Shown here piece by piece: positions 31,174 to 32,526 of a stretch of 32,526 bases of DNA. The first letter of the stretch is position 1. Each line of letters opens with the position of its first letter. Position numbers and translations under genes: made by a program. The notes beneath the pieces are model-generated. The model saw only the letters and a program-made list of their open reading frames with translations, searched no databases and was not told the origin of the DNA. The stretch lies in contig BFEA01000251.1 in assembly GCA_003427395.1 (NCBI GenBank), forward strand, positions 1,027,628 to 1,060,153. The letters are read 5' to 3'. The DNA is from Chara braunii. Lineage: Eukaryota; Streptophyta; Charophyceae; Charales; Characeae.

Positions 31174-31721
31174 TTTTTGTCGCGTTGTCGGGGCAAATAC
31201 CTTGACAAGGGTATTTGTCGGGGTTTTTCAACGTCGGACGCTGTCCGACTCTTTCGTTGGATTGAAGGACCTGATGAGACAGAGAGACTAAAAGTTTTCG
31301 AGTTTTAGTTCGAACGCTCGTGACATCCGAGAGTAGCAACAATAACTGGAAGTGCTTTGCTTTTGTCGAATCCGCAGGAACGTGCGAACATGGGAACGCT
31401 AAAGTTAGACCTTTCTACCTAAAATAATGTCGCGCGGCTTAGCAGCCGCACGATTCAGGGCCTTAGTAGGCTGAAAAAAGGAGCGCACCGGGTATAGGGT
31501 CGCGGCGCAGGAGGAATAGGAAGAAGGTTTTTATTTCTCGGGCCGCAGGGGTTGACATCGAGCCAGGGGGTTGACAGGCGGATGCCGAGGTAACGCGACC
31601 AACCGACAGGGCAGAGCCTGCCAGCAAAGCCTAGTAGGCTTCAGGCAGGCAGGATATGCAGAGCCTTAGGCAGGTAGGGCCTGCAAGGCCACAGACAGGG
31701 AGAATGGTTGGGGAAAGAAGA

Positions 31722-31868
31722 GCTGCTCCTATCACTATCATGATAGGAGCTAGCCCAATAGGTTACGATGTTAGACTTTCGCCCAGCAGATATCGGGATC
31801 AAGCTCGGCCGCGCGCAACCTATTGGGCCAGCTTCTTTTGGAGCAGCCCAGGCAGTTGGGCGCGGCCG
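31722..31868. repeat. Nested inverted repeats
   Basis: Four arm pairs interleave: GCTGCTCC (31722) with GGAGCAGC (31840); CTCCTATCA (31726) with TGATAGGAG (31741); GCCCAATAGGTT (31753) with AACCTATTGGGC (31817); and CGGCCGCGC (31806) with GCGCGGCCG (31860). A strong RNA or cruciform structure is possible. Confidence 0.85.
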
Positions 31869-32106
31869 ATTTTGGCCACGCGATCATCAAGATCGTGTGG
31901 TTGAGATCTGCCGCACGCAAATTACATGTGGCCATTGCGCAAGGATGATACACATAAATCGAGATATGGTTCGAATTTTTTTTTTTCTTCGTTTTCTTTT
32001 TCGTTTTCTCAATTCCAACTCGGGTCTATATTACAACAAGTCGTGGGAGTTCCACGAACAGGGGTGACCGTTGGCTTCTGCCAACAAAGAAAAAAAGAAA
32101 AAAGAA

Positions 32107-32107
<1 letters not shown>

Positions 32108-32139
<32 letters not shown>

Positions 32140-32140
32140 C
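32108..32140. repeat. (AAC)n microsatellite
   Basis: Eleven AAC units follow an AAAG-rich stretch. Confidence 0.97.
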
Positions 32141-32459
32141 TAAAAATTCAAGCGCCAGTTGGCGCGTTAAGAAGTGACAAGGACTTAGTCCCCATGAAGG
32201 ACAACAGCCGCCCGTTTCACGGGCAGCCGTTTTCTTTGAAAGGTAAGTTCTGTTTTTTTTTTCATTATTTTCCTTTTATTAGATCTTGTTTTTTCTAGAT
32301 TTGTTTTAGATTGTTTTCTTTTATAGATCCTTTCTTTCTCGTTTGTAGTTTGTGTCAATGCCCGTTTGTTTTGACGAACGGGCCTTTTTGGCCGATAGGG
32401 TGAGCAAAGTCGAATGTATCTACCCCTGGAATCCCTAGAACGAGGACCCATACACTGCT

Positions 32460-32461
<2 letters not shown>

Positions 32462-32526
<65 letters not shown>
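32462..32526. repeat. (GT)n microsatellite
   Basis: An uninterrupted GT run continues to the end of the window. Confidence 0.98.

Larger units (their letters stand above)
31174..32460 (-). mobile_element. Element E: LTR region
   Basis: This is inferred as LTR because the primer binding site abuts it. It contains the palindromic end near 31195-31217, nested inverted repeats at 31722-31868, an (AAC)n run at 32108-32140 and small hairpins with GCCCGT/ACGGGC arms near 32210 and 32360. The outer boundary was not found. No protein is encoded. Confidence 0.5.

Noticed and set aside
31255-31320. CTGATGAG at 31269 followed by a hairpin and TCGAACG, resembling a second hammerhead
   Set aside because: The GAAA core is incomplete (CGAAC), the segment before CTGATGA does not form stem I, and no stem III pairing is found. 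It is also antisense to element E.

Overview
The window looks like a transposon-rich, large-intron nuclear genome, most likely a charophyte (streptophyte) green alga such as Chara. I base this on the overall style: one actin-organising formin gene whose exons are kilobases apart, Ty3/gypsy-type elements in the introns, long dinucleotide microsatellites and an assembly gap of Ns. The species is an inference; no search was run.

Host gene. Three plus-strand exons of a formin can be read: a large exon at about 2217-4941 (long Ser/Pro-rich N-terminal part, FH1 polyproline region, start of FH2), a small exon at 6134-6220 and another at 14585-14710. All internal junctions are phase 0 with GT/AG ends, and the joined reading follows the formin FH2 domain. 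The rest of FH2 was not found, so the gene runs past the window. Intron lengths are 1,192 nt, 8,364 nt and at least 17.8 kb. Nearly everything after 6.3 kb therefore lies inside formin introns or downstream of the last visible exon.

Intronic elements, left to right. Element A (+): LTR about 7530-8511, long leader, broken gag and protease to about 13.3 kb, split by an unrelated 0.7 kb insert. Element C (-): an LTR at about 13362-14478 with a Met-tRNA-type primer binding site. Element D (+): LTR with 46-bp repeats and a TATA box, primer binding site at 16815, leader and broken gag to 18.94 kb. Element B (-): a decayed gag-protease-RT-RNase H-integrase at 24.8-19.1 kb with a 5' LTR at about 24.8-25.8 kb that is related to A's LTR but inverted. 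Element E (-): an Asp-tRNA-type primer binding site at 31156-31173, followed by a broken reading region made of repeated modules I cannot assign.

Most striking feature. Directly after the N gap, at 17410-17491, lies a complete type III hammerhead ribozyme fold: every conserved core base is present, stems I and II are closed by loops, and stem III is extended. It sits between D's primer binding site and gag and is sense to both D and the formin transcript. It resembles the ribozymes of plant retrozymes, but its position in a leader, and in a host intron, is unusual.

Other points of interest: partial duplications of a formin exon with its splice donor, clusters of WRKY-type and bZIP-type motifs in retroelement leaders, and several recent tandem duplications inside dead elements.
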